Shown here: positions 1 to 13,394 of the stretch, piece after piece | Layout of the letters: each line of letters begins with the position of its first letter | Numbering within the stretch: the stretch's first letter is position 1 | Assembly (NCBI GenBank): GCA_007922305.1 | Contig: ML677335.1 | Span: 17,950,679-18,014,678 of the forward strand | Source: Dermatemys mawii | Taxonomy: Eukaryota; Chordata; Testudines; Dermatemydidae | DNA: 64,000 nucleotides | Reading direction: 5' to 3' | The notes under the pieces: generated by a model | What the model was told of the DNA's origin: nothing | Databases searched by the model: none | The model's input: only the letters and a program-made list of their open reading frames with translations | Program-made: the position numbers and the translations under genes

Positions 1-3000
1 AATTTTCACTTGAGTACCTTGCTTGGTGGCTGTCATTTGTATGCTGAGATGGAAAAAACTGAGATGAAACTGAGATGATTCCTATGGAGGAAAAAACAAA
101 ACAAAAACCCAGTGTGATTTGTATGCTTAGATGAAAAAACTTGTTGGGACCTTCCGGATCTTAGTTTGGTCCCCCACAGAAAAAGAAGGATGTCTCATTT
201 TGTATACAGACTGAATTTTCAGTCCATCACATGGTTTATCAGTCTCTAGAAACAGTCCTCAGAACTTAGTTTGCTATCTTTTTAATTTTGTGCCTTGATG
301 GTAGAAGTACAATTTTATAATGCTATTAATGTAGAATTACTATACCACTGATGCAAAAACAATATGATTGGCACACCACTTGTAGTGACTCTGAAACTGA
401 ATTATAATTGCAAAGTAATTATGATACTCATGACTCAAAATAACTTGAATTGTGACAGCATTGTCATTGCAGTGACTGTGAGGCAATAAAAGTATGAAGT
501 GAGTGTCATAAGATCTGATGGTAAAGAGACTGTAAATTAATATAAATTGTTACAGCTGTGTTATGGACTGCCAATTCAAATTTACTCCAAACTGAGTTTG
601 AGTGCAATGACTGCAATATTATTTACAAAGCAAATAAGCTTCTCTGTGACTTTCTCGTGGCTGAAGTTTTCAGTCCATGTAACAAGGTATGTTAAGTCAC
701 TGATGTTTATTTTAGGACTAGGGTTAACTGTAATCTTGAAATTTAGGACATATGTCAAATATCTCATCTTTTTCATCTTCTACAGTTTTTCTAAGTTGTA
801 GTGGCAAGATTCAGTTCAGCCTTATTACCTCAGCTGCATTTCCTGCTGGACTATGGGATAATTATATTGCCACTTGGATCACCCCAAGCTCTATTTAGGA
901 ACAAACATCATCCCTTTGAATGCAGGCCATCTAAGCTTTATATAATTCTAAGGTTTGGTGCTTGCAGTGCCTACTTGGGAGTTAAGAGAAAATGCCTTCT
1001 TGGGCATCAGAATTTCTGATATGAGAATTTTTAAAAGAAGTTTACCAATTAATCTGAAAGTTTTCCTGTCTCTGGGTTACCGTAAAATTAAATTTTGACT
1101 ACTCTGCCAGAGTCTAAGGAAATGTGACATGCAATATGGTAAAAGCAAGTAATAGGCTAACCATATGTGTCGTCTTTTATGGGCATCACAATATTAGTTC
1201 AGTTCTCAGAACCAATAATCTCAACTTTAGTCCCTGTGCCACTAACAAGAAAGGTGATAGCAGGATGGGCCCATGCCCGATCTTATTCCTGATAAGTCAA
1301 AGACACAACTCCCATTCAGGGGAAGCTGGATCGGGTCTGTTGTATTTTAGATGGACTATATGGGGCTCAAAGAATCAAAGGTGTAGTTGTCCAACATTAC
1401 ACAGTTTTAAATAAGCTTTGGGGTTTGATATACAGAGATCTCAGGCTGCATGGCAAAGACACTGTTACAAAAATCTTAAACCTTTTATTAAAGACATAGA
1501 AAAGATGGGGAAACACTTAAAGCATTTGAAATGTAAAGTATTAAGGGTTTCATTTTAACCATATCCCTGGTTCCCTTTCCATTTAGCTGGAGAGTTTTAA
1601 AAAAAACATTTTTGATGATCCTTCAGATGGCATTAATAATAGTAATGACTTTTTTCGCAGGGGTGGAGGGGGAAGACAATGTTAGTTGAGATGGGCTTCA
1701 GCAGTTGTGACCATTATTGTTGAAGTCCAGCCCTCTTTCCTAATGGAGAAACCCAGCCCCTGCCCACCATACACGCACGGAGAAAGGAAAGAACTGCTCC
1801 TTCCTGTTCTCCCGTTTTTCTGTTAGCTAGTATTTGCATCTGCTAATTTTTCCTCCCAACATTCTTTTTTTTTTTTTTTTTTTTTGTATTTAAGTACCTC
1901 AAAAGACTGTGATGGGTTAAATAGCCTATTCCTTCATTATTTTGTTCACCAATTAGTCTTGTGACAAGCTGACTTTGTTCATTGATTTCTGGTCCCACAT
2001 TTCCCTTGTTTACCAGACATGATCTTTACACAGACACAGTCCTTGAGTTATATCAGTAGGCCTTTTTGTTTAGATTAATTCAGTCTTTGTTTACCTCTTG
2101 CATTTCTTCCCATCAGCATTTATCAGTATATGTGACTGGAACATTTCATAAACTTTTATCCACCATCCTATAGTTGAGCTTACAATTAGGGTAAATGTGT
2201 AGGCCCAATTACTTAAACAGAGCCTAAATTCCTTCAGTATATTTTCACCACTGAAGTAGTAGTAGTCCTTTGAAAGATGTTCACAGGTCTGGGTAGGGAA
2301 ATTTCAAATGCAATAATATTTTAATGATTTAGTTCACAAATTTTGGTTTCTTGCCAGCATTTTATTTACTTGGAGGTACAAAACACCTATTAAGCATTGA
2401 CTAATTCTGTGTACTTTCAAAAGCGATTAAGTGGTAATTCCATGCTTGGCAGTAGCTAGTATGGTTTGTGTGAATCAGGAAGACATTGCCCAGTTTTCGT
2501 TTTGGCCTCTGGGTCTACTGTTCTGGCTTTATTTTCTTTCACATTTTAAGGTTTTTTTGTTCAGATTCTGCAAGTTAGCCAAAATTTGTCATGAGAATCA
2601 GAACATGAACTCTGGCTGATTCTCCCCCCGACCCCCTTACATGATACAGTTCAGCAGTAGGTCATGGTACTTTGAGGATGTTATGGTAAGAAAAAACCTG
2701 TACAATTAAAACTGTAGTAATGTCCATTCATGACCCCAAAAGGGCAAGGGTGGACTGCCAGGGGCCAGAACTTGTGCCAAGGAAACAGAGTCTCCACATG
2801 AATAGCTCTGGTCTCCTGTAGACTGCTTGGAATCAGTTAGGTTTGTGGGAGGATCCCATGTCCAGCTGTGCAAATGTGTGTGTTTGCAGGAGGGCAGGGG
2901 AGGATAAACCTTAGCTGTTCCTAAGAGAGTGAAAGGAGAGGAACTTTTTGAGGGGTTCCTTAGAGAGAGTGAAGTTTAAGGGAACAAGGGATTTTTCATG

Positions 3001-3616
3001 GGAGAGAATGATTCAGCACACAGAATTTAAATCCTTAGATGTAGACATTCACATGGTACTGAAAATTCTCAATGCCATCTAAGTATCTGTGGGTTTCTGT
3101 TGAAGAATAAAAAAAAAAACAAATTCCGTGCCACACGATGGATCAATACAAACCTGATTTTCACAGTATATGGGCATTTTTTAATCATCATGAATTCTGC
3201 CTTCTGTCTGTATTCCCACAAAATAATCCTGAAAATGAAATCTGGGTCAAGCTGCAACTAATATTTTTTTTTTTTTTGGAAGATCTTGGAAGTTCTGTAT
3301 TCATACAATGACAGCTCTTGTGATCCTGCTCATTTATTATCTAGGTTTCTAATCCTGTTGGCTTTTCTTGGTTTTGCTCTGTATTCATTCTTCCATTTGC
3401 AGAATTTCTGGCATCTGCTTTCAGAATGTGCACAAGTCTATAGAAACAGGGAAAGAAGAAATCCTGTAAATGTTTCAGATGCAGGTTGCCAGTTAATAGG
3501 AAAGCCATAGAACACTATTTCATACAGACTGAATAACATATGCAATAAATTATCAACAAATCTGAAACCAAGACACATTTATTAGTGGAGATTGAACTAG
3601 GCAATTGAGGGCCTTG
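1..3616. other. No gene seen; AT-rich intergenic or intronic DNA
   Basis: I see no exon-like or family-recognisable reading frame here. The open frames present are under 100 codons, overlap on both strands and lack recognisable domains. A T21 run lies at 1865-1885. Around 1200-1360 the sequence resembles the palindromic 'gggcccgatcctgct' type repeat common in reptiles, but too weakly to delimit. Confidence 0.6.
1865..1885. repeat. Homopolymer T run (21 nt)
   Basis: An uninterrupted run of T is visible. It could be the A-tail of an old minus-strand retroelement, but no such element is recognisable beside it. Confidence 0.9.
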
Positions 3617-3695
3617 TAGAGTGACCAGACAGCAAGTGTGAAAAATTAGGACGGGGGTGAGATGGGGGTAATAGGCGCCTATATAAGACAAAGCC
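3617..3695 (+). mobile_element. Truncated copy of a short inverted-repeat DNA transposon (gtgaccagacag family)
   Basis: The sequence starts tagagtgaccagacagc and continues aaaaattaggacggggg, matching the left two thirds of the 123-bp copies at 21073-21195 and 48612-48734. The right terminal repeat is missing, so this copy is truncated. In the full copies the ends are inverted repeats flanked by TA or its derivative, which suggests a Tc1/mariner-like target. No coding capacity. Confidence 0.7.
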
Positions 3696-6600
3696 ATGCC
3701 AAGGGTCATGTGCGTAGTAGATTACACTGAGCATGTGTGGATAGAGGAGTTAGCAGTATTTTTAGATTTCAGAATTTTATACCAGCTGGATAGTTTGAGG
3801 AGAGCAGTGGTCCTTTGCATCTGGTCCACCCAGCAATGTCAGTCTGAATCCTGTCTTGGGCAAAAAGTTGGAAGATAGGTTGCAAAAAACTGTCAACTGT
3901 TTTGGTTGGTTGATTTATTTTTTTACAGTGATGTAATTTATGTTTTTTACAAAAATAAATAGATGAATCCTTGTGGCCAGGGAAGGGGCATTTCAATGGG
4001 TGGAAGAATAGGAGTCAAAGGTGCCCCCCCATACCGATAAGAGACAATTTTACTTTCACCCCTGTTTAAGTTAGAGAGGAAGTTCAGGAATTGTGGTGGG
4101 TTTTTTACATCAGCGAGTCAGTTCCAGCGCTAGAGGACATTAAAAGTAAATTATGGACTTGTATGAATGACTTAGGGCAAAGCAGACATGTTTTCATCAG
4201 CTCTGAATTTCTGATATGACATAGATGTACACATGCATAAGACAAATGCCATCCACAATTATTTTGCTCTTTTCAATCAGTTAACGCAACAGTGACCTAT
4301 GTCTTCCTCTTTAACTATTGCAGTTCACTTTTTTCCAAGATTTCTTTATTACTTCCTTTTTTTCTGTTACTATTTCTGTGAAGTACCACGTTTCAGGTGC
4401 AATATCAACTATTTGCATAGCCTTTTCTATAGTTGCTTCCTTTTCTATTAGTATGCACATTGAACACTTTTATACCATTTTCAGAACAAATCTTTTGGGA
4501 AAGTTATTACTATAAATGTCCTTAATGTGTTGTCCTCTTCTGCTGCCAGCTGATAACTGATCAAAAGGAAATATTCCTTATGTATATCTTCACCACCTAG
4601 TGATTAGTTGCCAAAATGCAGTTTGATTGTTTTCCCCTTGAACTTCTATTCATATTACTCGATAGACTCTTTCTTAGCTAGTTTTTGCAAATTATAGGCT
4701 CTCTTCTGCTCTTTATCGTTTGTGTGTATAGATTATACACATCAAGTATTTTGTGGATAATCTGTACAGTAACCTAGCACTACAGTGCTCTCAGAGTATA
4801 TCTTCGCTGCAGACTTAGCCCAGGTGAATGGTATGTGGGTCTGAGCACCTGGGTTAGTCTAGCCTGGTTTTGAACACCTCCACTGTATGGCCATACTTGC
4901 TTACTGCATCCTCACTGTTTCTGCACTCACCCATGTGTATCAGGGACAGAAACCTTGAGGGGAACCTTAACAAGCCTAACTAGGAGCGCACACCTGGTTT
5001 TCAGAGGATCCAGGATGTAAACTGACAGCTGAAAAGTTCTCAAAAAGATAAAAGCAGCCAAGATTCCTGGCTTTGCAGTCTAAAGGGCTATGAGAAAAAC
5101 CTTTTCTCAAAAACGTGGGTGTAGGCTGAAAAAACCCTTCCTTTTCTCTTGTGCAATTTTAGCCTGAAGGAAGTAGGATGTCTTGTGTTTTGGACATGTA
5201 ATAGAGAACCTGTGCTGCCCCAGCAGTTGACCTAAAACCCTGCAATTATTGGTTCTTTTCCTAGCAAGAGCAGTTAATTTGCCACAATGTTAGTATGCAA
5301 TAATAGGAAAAATAATCTGAGAAGAGAGAATAATGTCCTTTCACATCAGTCTCTTCTTCTTTCCCTTGTATTGAAGAGTACTGACTAAGGTTCCACCCAG
5401 GCCTATTATAATGCTAACAAATACATAATGAGTCACAGAAAACTGAAGAGGCATCAGAGCAAGATTCATGCACAGAAGTAAGCAATATATTAGCCAGTTA
5501 GCTCACATTCCTGCTCCTTTGGCTACTCATTATGTGATGCAGATGGAAGGTATTGGCAAAGTAAAGTGGCCTAATTAAATCAGCTATGCCTTTCTACACA
5601 CATGTCAATGTAGAAGCAGTTTCTAGAAGCCTTTCTGGAAATACTTTTGTGTGAATGGTACAGACTGTAAGGCTCTAAGGGCTTTTATAGTTCTTCAAAG
5701 TGTGACTACTTCTGTGCACGTGAAATGGGGGATTGAATCGGGCACAACATACCAATACCCACCATTGCTTTCTGTGTGGAGTGCACTGGACATACATGCT
5801 TTGGAGGATGAACTTCTGACAAGTTTGGCTCAAGATTTACCACACTGGATTAGTTTATGTTCCATGTAGTGAATTAATCCATCAAGTCTCATAACTTGCC
5901 TCCATACCTAATACCCGATGCTTCAAAGGATGGCAATCCTCACTTCTACTGCGCCTAGCCACTTGTACAATGTTGTTCATGGGGTGAAAAATTCCTTCCT
6001 CTTTCCCTTTTTAAAGCTTGGAGCAGGCAATGCAGAAAATGTGAACATTTTATCCCAGTCCAGAAATAAAGTCTAGACTGAACACACAGATGAAGAAAAT
6101 GGGCTGGGACAGGACAAAAGGAAGGGATAGAGTAGTGATAGAAAGCACACCTTGGGTTAGAGCCACAACTTCTAGAGCCGCATATTTTTCTTTTGTTTTT
6201 TTCTGTCATTTATTTTATCAGATCGTCTCTGAGGGAAATAGTGGGGTATAGCTTTCTGGGAAGGAGTGTTTGCAGGATAAATTTCAAGGAAGAGATATTG
6301 AAGGCTTCATTGACACTCTGTATACTTTCTCTCTCATATGCATATTATTTTTCCTTGTAATAAATCTTAAGCTAAACAGTCCCCTTTAGCCCAGAACTTC
6401 ACATCCTCCTCATATATATCTTGAGAAACTCTTTCCTACACTCTTGGCATTGTACAGAAGGCTAAATAGGTGAGGGATGGAAAGTATTTGCTCAGCCTCG
6501 AGCACTGCTGCTGTCTGCTCCTCTAGGGAGCGCCTGAGTCTAACAAATCAGCAGTGAGCCACAGCTGAACTCTTGTCCATATATACCAGGACAATATTAC

Positions 6601-8613
6601 CAGTAATATTCCACCCAATCATTCCCATCCAACCACCAGGGCCTTTTAGGAACTGACATAGAAATATTAAAAACGTAGTAAGTGCTGTGCCTTCTCTACA
6701 GGTGAAGCCAGCATTTATTTTATCATCAGCCACTGAACAAGGCTGGGCTCCACATGAAAGGTTTTGCTTTAGAAGGTTAAAAAAGCTTCATTTTGAGCTT
6801 GTTTGTTTATTTTTGGCACTGAAAATGCTCAGAATGAGTCCAAGTCTAGATGGCCACAACAGGTCCCAGGGAGCAGTGTGGCTTCCTCTAATTTTCTGTG
6901 GAAATGACACACTTTCCAGTTGATACATAATTACAAGCGTTTTTGGGCAGTTGCTGTGTCTTCCTATTTTACATGTCAAGCATATATTACCTACGCTAGA
7001 ACATTTGGGGATGTTACCAGAATAAAATAATATTAAATACATTACTTTAAAGCTTTTCATGTCATGTCACCTCTTAAGTTCTCCTTTAAATTTCTTCACT
7101 TCCTTCTTTAATTCTATTTCCTTTCTTTCTATTTTCTTTCTCTCTCTTTTGTCTTTTACATGGTGATGCATTACTGTATTGCCACTATCCTGTCTGGAAT
7201 AAGTGTTTATTATATTTCAAATTTAGCAAAGTTTCCCTAAGAAAACATCTTTTTTGCCAATATTTTAAAGAGTATATTCCAACAAATTGTAAAAGAAACA
7301 AACTTATTTACAGAAATACAATTTATATTTTTTCTAATTGGCTGAAGTATGGAGGAAATATGTCTAAACTGTGGCAATCAGAATGCAATTTTTTGAGAGT
7401 GGTTCAGTGAGCATTGCCCCTGATCAGTGAAAATGGCAGCACCTCCAACATTAATCACTTAATATAATAGCAGCAATGTAACTGAGCTGGAAACAAATGG
7501 CACCTGCTGAAATCCACATTTTTTGCTGCGCCTCAGCATTTATATAGCAGTAGGAGACTTGACTTATATCAATATTTTGTTCCATTGGCATTTGTTCTTA
7601 ATCATGACATCTCAAGTACAGTGTGCCACGTGACAAGCTTATTTATCATATGTATAGTTTTCATTTGTTCTGAAACCATTTCATACGTGCTGTTCTCTGT
7701 ATTGTTATTTGTATTACCATAGTGCCTGGAAGCCCTAATCATGGACCAGGACCCCATTGTGCCATACTGAGAACAAAAAAGCAGTCCCTGCTCGTTAATT
7801 ATTTAAGGCTTTGAAAATTGCTACAGTACACACAACAGTGCAGTGCTGGTCTGTGTAACTTGAGGTTCAGACTACAAACCTATGCCAAGACAATTACTGT
7901 GGAAAATTAGGTGAAGTATTCTGGAAATATTGGGAAATGTACAGCCTAAATTGTGAAAATTCCTGGGCTATCAGTGAAGCCCAAGCTTAGCTTTTAATTT
8001 AGCAAGCAAAAGCCAACTGCCAATTTCCTTTGGTGCTTATATTATAGGGAGAAACTTGGAGAGAGAATGCCTAGAATAAACACAAACCAAATTTATGCTA
8101 ATCTGATACCACAGAGGAGCAAACAGTCAGATCTTCTTTTTTAAAAAAAACATGGACTCTATCCCCAGTGCTGTTTTTGGTGCCTTTTCCCTTTCCTCTT
8201 CAGCAGGCAACACCTTCATTCTGGATGGGATGGCAATCAGCCAGCCAGCCTTATGGGAAGTTGTGTGAATGGGAAAGCAGATTATAGCACTAACACTAAA
8301 AACAGATCAGCAGTCACTCTTTTCCCAGGAGGCCGGATTCAAAGCCCATTGAAGCCAATAGTAGTCTCTGCACTGATTTCAAGGGACTTTGGATTGTACC
8401 CAGAGAGAGGGCATCCACAGACGCTACTATTATTTTGGGATCAGTGTCATCTCCTGCATAATAGGCTTGTGCCTTTCAGTTGGTACACGAATATGCTTAG
8501 TAGACAAACCTCAACATTGCTGCAAAAACAATATTAGTAATATTATTATAATTTGTCCTTATAACGGTTGGCCTTTACAAACCTGTTCGCACCTTTGCAG
8601 AATATTAAGATAG
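3696..8613. other. No gene seen; unassigned DNA
   Basis: No recognisable exon. Short frames up to 94 codons occur on both strands but have no familiar domains. A pyrimidine-rich tract lies at about 7080-7155. At 4790-4990 the text resembles decayed palindromic DNA transposons of the type seen at 45565-45840, but I cannot fix its ends. Around 8320-8400 a fragment like a widespread reptilian palindromic repeat is visible. Confidence 0.5.
7690..7800 (+). repeat. Interspersed repeat fragment (catggaccaggaccccattgtg type)
   Basis: The segment reads accatagtgcctggaagcc, then catggaccaggaccccattg, then a piece ending agcagtccctgct. I recognise this as a very common interspersed repeat of turtles and other reptiles (SINE or LINE tail; class not certain). 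A second fragment of the same family, its downstream part, appears at about 27675-27770. No coding capacity. Confidence 0.5.
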
Positions 8614-11233
8614 CTACAACTATGTGTAGCAAGGATGCTTGAAAATATAATACTACCAGTATATGTTTTAGTTAGTTATGTTATATAATATTCAAGCTAA
8701 TCAAAAGAAATTGCAGAGGGCTTCTGCTTTCGGTCACTCCAAAGAGAAGCCAAATGTTAGGAAAATAACCTCCTCTTAGCCATAAAACCATGTTTCTTAC
8801 CTCTAAGAATGTTTATACAAACTCCAGCATGCATTCTTTTTCATTCCTATTTTGCTTTAATTTTTACGGGAATGTCACTATGCTATGTTTTGAAAAGTGG
8901 ATGTGTGATAGGTGCTTCGTACAGAATATTTAATAAGAGTTTTAACTGCAAATTGTATGTTGTAACTGATAAATACCATTCAGTCTAAAAGGTAACTAAA
9001 CCAGAATGTCTTATCAAGACCAGGGCACCTCCCTTTGTAAAAAACATTTGTTGCTACAAATGTAGTCCTTGTCTCAAGAAAACAAACCATGTAAAAATCT
9101 GTGTCTTAAGAAAAGACCTGATTGTGGTTTTTTTTAAAAAAGGGATGTGTTGCCAGAGCAATAAATCTAGCTTATAAAGTGGGCATTTTCATGCTTTTAA
9201 GAAAAATTTATAAGTAAGCCCACACAAAAAATTCCAAAAATATGCTGGTTGAAATGAATTTTTTTATAATCACTCTAAAAAAGTCATTCAGAAAAGCCCC
9301 TCGGAAAAACATGCAGTTGGAAATGTTTTAAAATTTAAACCTTTTGTTTATTCCTTAAAGTTGAAATGGCAAACACCTTTAAGAAATGCTATAAGAATCC
9401 ATTTGAGTATAGAATATTCATATTAATGGCGAATTGATTAATTAGCTATCTGGCAAACTCAAGCAATTCTCCCACCCAAGTCAGGAAGACAAAAATAATC
9501 ATCTCTCCAAAACTCGTTATCAAGAATCAACAACTTCTTTAATAACTATTCAGGCTAATGGTTCTTTTAAGAATTATTGAATTCGTAAAAGGTTATTCTG
9601 AGAACTAAAAACTTTAAATAAAAGCAGGAGTATTTGGACTTCATGAAAACAATTTCATTGCCTATTGAACTCTAATAAAACAGAAAGAATATCTCAGAAA
9701 GTGGGCTGAATACAAAGAGTTAAAATTCTAAATATAAAGCTGTTCTGAGAACTTCCTGCCACAAAGATGACAAAGAAAATACAACTGTCAGGGAAGAATT
9801 ACAAATCTAATGCATATAAGACTAAAAGGCTCCTAACAACAACCCATGATGGTACTGAGCCAATGAAAGGATGACAGCAATTAATTTTAAATCTAAACAA
9901 GTCTGAAAAGGGGTTTATTTTCCTATAATTTCATGAAAATAGACAAATATACGAACAGAAATTAGCACTATTTTACACACCCTCTACTACCCCGCTCAGA
10001 CACATCAAAACTCATGAACTTATCCTGACCACCCCAACAAACAAGCTGTCATAGATAGCTAAAGGAAGCTATCAGAGAAACCTCAAGACATCCAATACAA
10101 GGAGAGCCTCCTGAAGACTTCATCTAAGACATTAGCTAAGACACTACCAGGGTATTAGATTTTTATATTGTTCTAATGATTTTAGTGGTACAGTATATGG
10201 CCCTAACTAATAGACCATGTATTCCTGGCTAGGCAACAAGAACTAACCAGAGAAAATAGTGGGATTCAACTGGATTTAAGATTCTTACTATTTATTAATG
10301 TGCCTGTCTCAACACAGCTCCTCAAATGGATTCTTCTAAGTCACTCATTAAATATTTTCTTCAATTTCATAGGATTTACTAAAATTACTTACCTTGCTCT
10401 TCTACAAACTGTCTGGTTATTAATAACCACCAATAAGATCTACCTGCCTTAAATTACTTTTGCTCATTTATAAACAGTCTGTTTTCTTTTGATACACTAG
10501 GATTGAACTCTCTCTCAATAATTCTGGGAAATTAAGAACTTGGTCTAAATTTACAAACAGAAATGTCCCCCACCAAAGGCGTGTCTACTCTTAAAGGTGT
10601 TGTCTCTAAGAGCTCCACACAGAGAAGAGCTTGTCACAGAAATAACTGGTTTATCATTTGTGTTTTGTCATTTGTTCTTTTAATGGTTGCTTATCTTTAA
10701 TAATAAAATAGCCCTGGTTTTTAACTGATTATTTTGCTTTGTTTTAATCATAATGTGCCTTAAGGTATATTAAAGAACTTCTGACACTAAAACAGTGGGA
10801 ATCACACATTCCTCAATTGTCAGTAAGATAAATAAATAAGAGCTAGCCTACCACTTCTTGTTTTTCTAGACTAGTAATTTTGGGGGTAAAATTACTTTGG
10901 TGTCCAACACAATTTAAAATTACTACTTTCTATCCCACAATGCTACTTACATGTCATCAACTTTTGGGTAAATTTTGTAAATCTGTTTTTAAAAAATGGC
11001 ATTTGTAACAACACAAATACTGCATTTAATTAAGAACCTTAAGGCCCAATCTAAAGAGCAACTGCTAATTTATGCAAAATAGTCTATTTAGAGACTAATT
11101 GCCCTGTATTTTTATTTTTGTGTGTTCTGACATTTTTTACTTGGGACAATTTGCAGGAAAACAATTAGCTGTTTCTTAAAAGTTTGTCTGCTCCTGCTGC
11201 TGCTTTGCTGCCTGAAATCTTAATCCTCCATTT
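8614..11233. other. 2.6-kb AT-rich stretch without open frames
   Basis: There is no open frame of 60 codons or more on either strand, which is unusual at this length. The text is A-rich on the plus strand and contains several AATAAA-like motifs (for example near 10700). It may be an old non-coding element such as a retroelement long terminal region, but I see no paired ends or TSD. Confidence 0.5.
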
Positions 11234-12002
11234 GTGACACATCTTCCTCCCATCTCTTCAATATCTCATAGCCCAGGCTCCATCATGAGCCTGAATGAAT
11301 ACACAGCGATTTTTAGTCCCATTATCCCAAGCCAGCTGCCCCGGCCCAGCCACGACTGTTCTGTTGGTCTTTTATCCCTGTGTAGATGTACCCAAAGGGA
11401 GCATGTTGTGGGGAAAGCCTGAGATGGCTTGTAAGTGGCAGAAAGATCCCTGAGGTGAACTGCTGGTGTCTCTGGGGAAGATGTGGGAAATCCTGCTGGG
11501 GCAGAGGCAATCTAGGAGGACTTTAGAATGACCTGAGATTGCCAAAATAAGTGTCTTATTTAGAGATTTGGACTTAGATTTATTTGGACTTAGAGTTGGA
11601 CCTTTTTGTTACCGTGGAAGGGGATTGAACTTTAAAGGGACCTGGCCAGAGGGCCAGGCCACAGAAGATGAAGACAGAGACAGGATGTTGTGGGGCTCCT
11701 TAAGTGGCCATGCAGGAGTGTTAAAGATGAGGACCTCTGCAACAATATGACCAGATGTGAGGGCAGTGGCGGTGAGTTATATGAGCCCATGGTGCTCATG
11801 CTCCAGCAATATTCAGGGCCTGGGGGTCTGGCTCCACCAATGTTCAGGGACGAGTCTCTTCCCCAGCCCTGCCTGCTGGCCCTGTGTGCCTCCCCTGAAG
11901 CATCTCTGCCTATGTCTTGGGTAGTGGTCGGGTGCAGCCCATTCTCCTCCGCCAGTGAGGCTACAGTGAGGGGCAGCCGCAGGGGAGGAGGCACACGTTA
12001 TG
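11234..12002. other. Unassigned; moderately GC-rich, possible repeat
   Basis: From about 11640 to 12000 the sequence becomes GC-rich and keeps overlapping open frames on both strands (up to 128 codons). None has a recognisable domain, and the frames run into the inverted repeat that follows, so I treat them as chance frames in a repeat. Confidence 0.4.
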
Positions 12003-12209
12003 GCAGCACCTCGCCAGCATCCACCACAAGAGAGGTAAGGGGGCTTCCTGGACCTGAGCAGCTGGGGCCTGGGTGAGTGTCGTGACACTCTGACACCCCC
12101 ACCTTCTGGCCTGCAATCACCGCTCCTGCCCCAGGAGGTGGGGGTGTCAGCTGCTCAGGTCCAGGAAGCCCCCTTACCTCTCTCGTGGTGGATGCTGGCG
12201 AGGTGCTGC
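12003..12209. repeat. Near-perfect 62-bp inverted repeat with 83-nt spacer
   Basis: Left arm 12003-12064 (starts gcagcacctcgccagcatcc) is the reverse complement of right arm 12148-12209, with one mismatch that I can see (cacaag against cacgag). The spacer itself contains a second inverted pair, gacacccccacct near 12092-12104 and aggtgggggtgtc near 12136-12148. An RNA or single strand from here would fold into a long hairpin. It may be a young inverted duplication, the core of a fold-back transposon, or an assembly artefact. Confidence 0.85.
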
Positions 12210-13394
12210 ACTGAACAATGACGAAAAGTCTTTGCTTCCTCCTGAAGAACGTCGCAAAAGAAGGGGCTACATTTTGTTTTAATTTTAGAAAGTATTTGTT
12301 TTTGAAGGTCTCTCATCCAAGAGTGCTTGGGGATTTCTGTATTCAAAAATGTATTATTAAAGTTGATATTCTTAGTTAAATATTTTTTCTTATGATAGTG
12401 ATATTGTGCAATATAGGGACACTCTTAAATGCTTACGGTTTCTAGTCCACTTTTACATTATTTAATCTTCTGTCTGCCGGTGGGGACTGCAAGATGTGTC
12501 CAGAGGGAGAGTCCAAAAAGAGTCCAACTACCTCAAACTTTTTCCTCTTATTTATACATTAGCAATAGAATGACATGTCCTGTAAAGAAAACTTGTTAAG
12601 TAAGCAGTTTCAATGGTCAAGCAAGAGGTTTCCTTCTGATTATTGATGAACCAGATGTGGGTTGTTCCAGATTTAGCAGCCTTGAGACCCCACCAGACAT
12701 TCATGGGGCACATCCTGATCTTCTAAAATACATGTATCAGCTACTTCAACACAGTTCTTATCAGGAAGGGCACAGGGTCAAGCTGCCCTTTCTGTGGCAC
12801 CCAAAACCCCCTCTCTCCTTCCTTGGTCAAGCTGAGACTGCTGAATGGAGCAATTTACAGCCTGCTGACTTGGCTGCTTTTAGCCATAGTGGTTTCAGGC
12901 ACTTTACTGGTTTGCTGACATCTCCCTGTACAGTCACAAGAATCTGTAAAACAGTATGGTACCTCTTGACCCAAATGTTGAAACTTCAGTTCACAGTGCA
13001 TCAGTGTTAATGCTATTGCTATGGCATAAACAAATTAATTAAAAGGATACACCCCCACATGAATGATAAAGGTTTGAAATATATTCCACTGGTCACAATA
13101 CAGAAGCCATCAATATTCTCAACAAGTCTCCCCCCAAAGATTGTGTGAGCACTGAGACTTTTCTGAAAAATGCCCCACTGTTGATCAGGCACTCGTGCAA
13201 TTCAAGCAGTGCTACCTGTGATGAGTGACAGAGTGGTGACTATGTCAGTGGCCAGTTTGAATTAGGGTTCTATCCGAGAGACTGGGAAACAACTGAGAAG
13301 GAGAAGTCTTATGTGTGGAATCCAACCAACCACTTATTTCATCTATATTCAAGATGAAGAATATGTATTGAGGAAGCAATAATAAACTTTGCTT
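12210..13394. other. No gene seen; unassigned DNA
   Basis: One plus-strand frame of 117 codons (12657-13010) is open, but it has no recognisable motif, no strong start context and no splice signals that would make it an exon. I treat it as chance. Confidence 0.5.

Noticed and set aside
11690..12076. 128-codon plus-strand open frame
   Set aside because: It has no domain, overlaps an equally long minus frame and runs into an inverted repeat; better explained by GC-rich repeat sequence.
12657..13010. 117-codon plus frame
   Set aside because: No domain, no start context and no splice signals of quality; length is not exceptional for 64 kb of vertebrate DNA.
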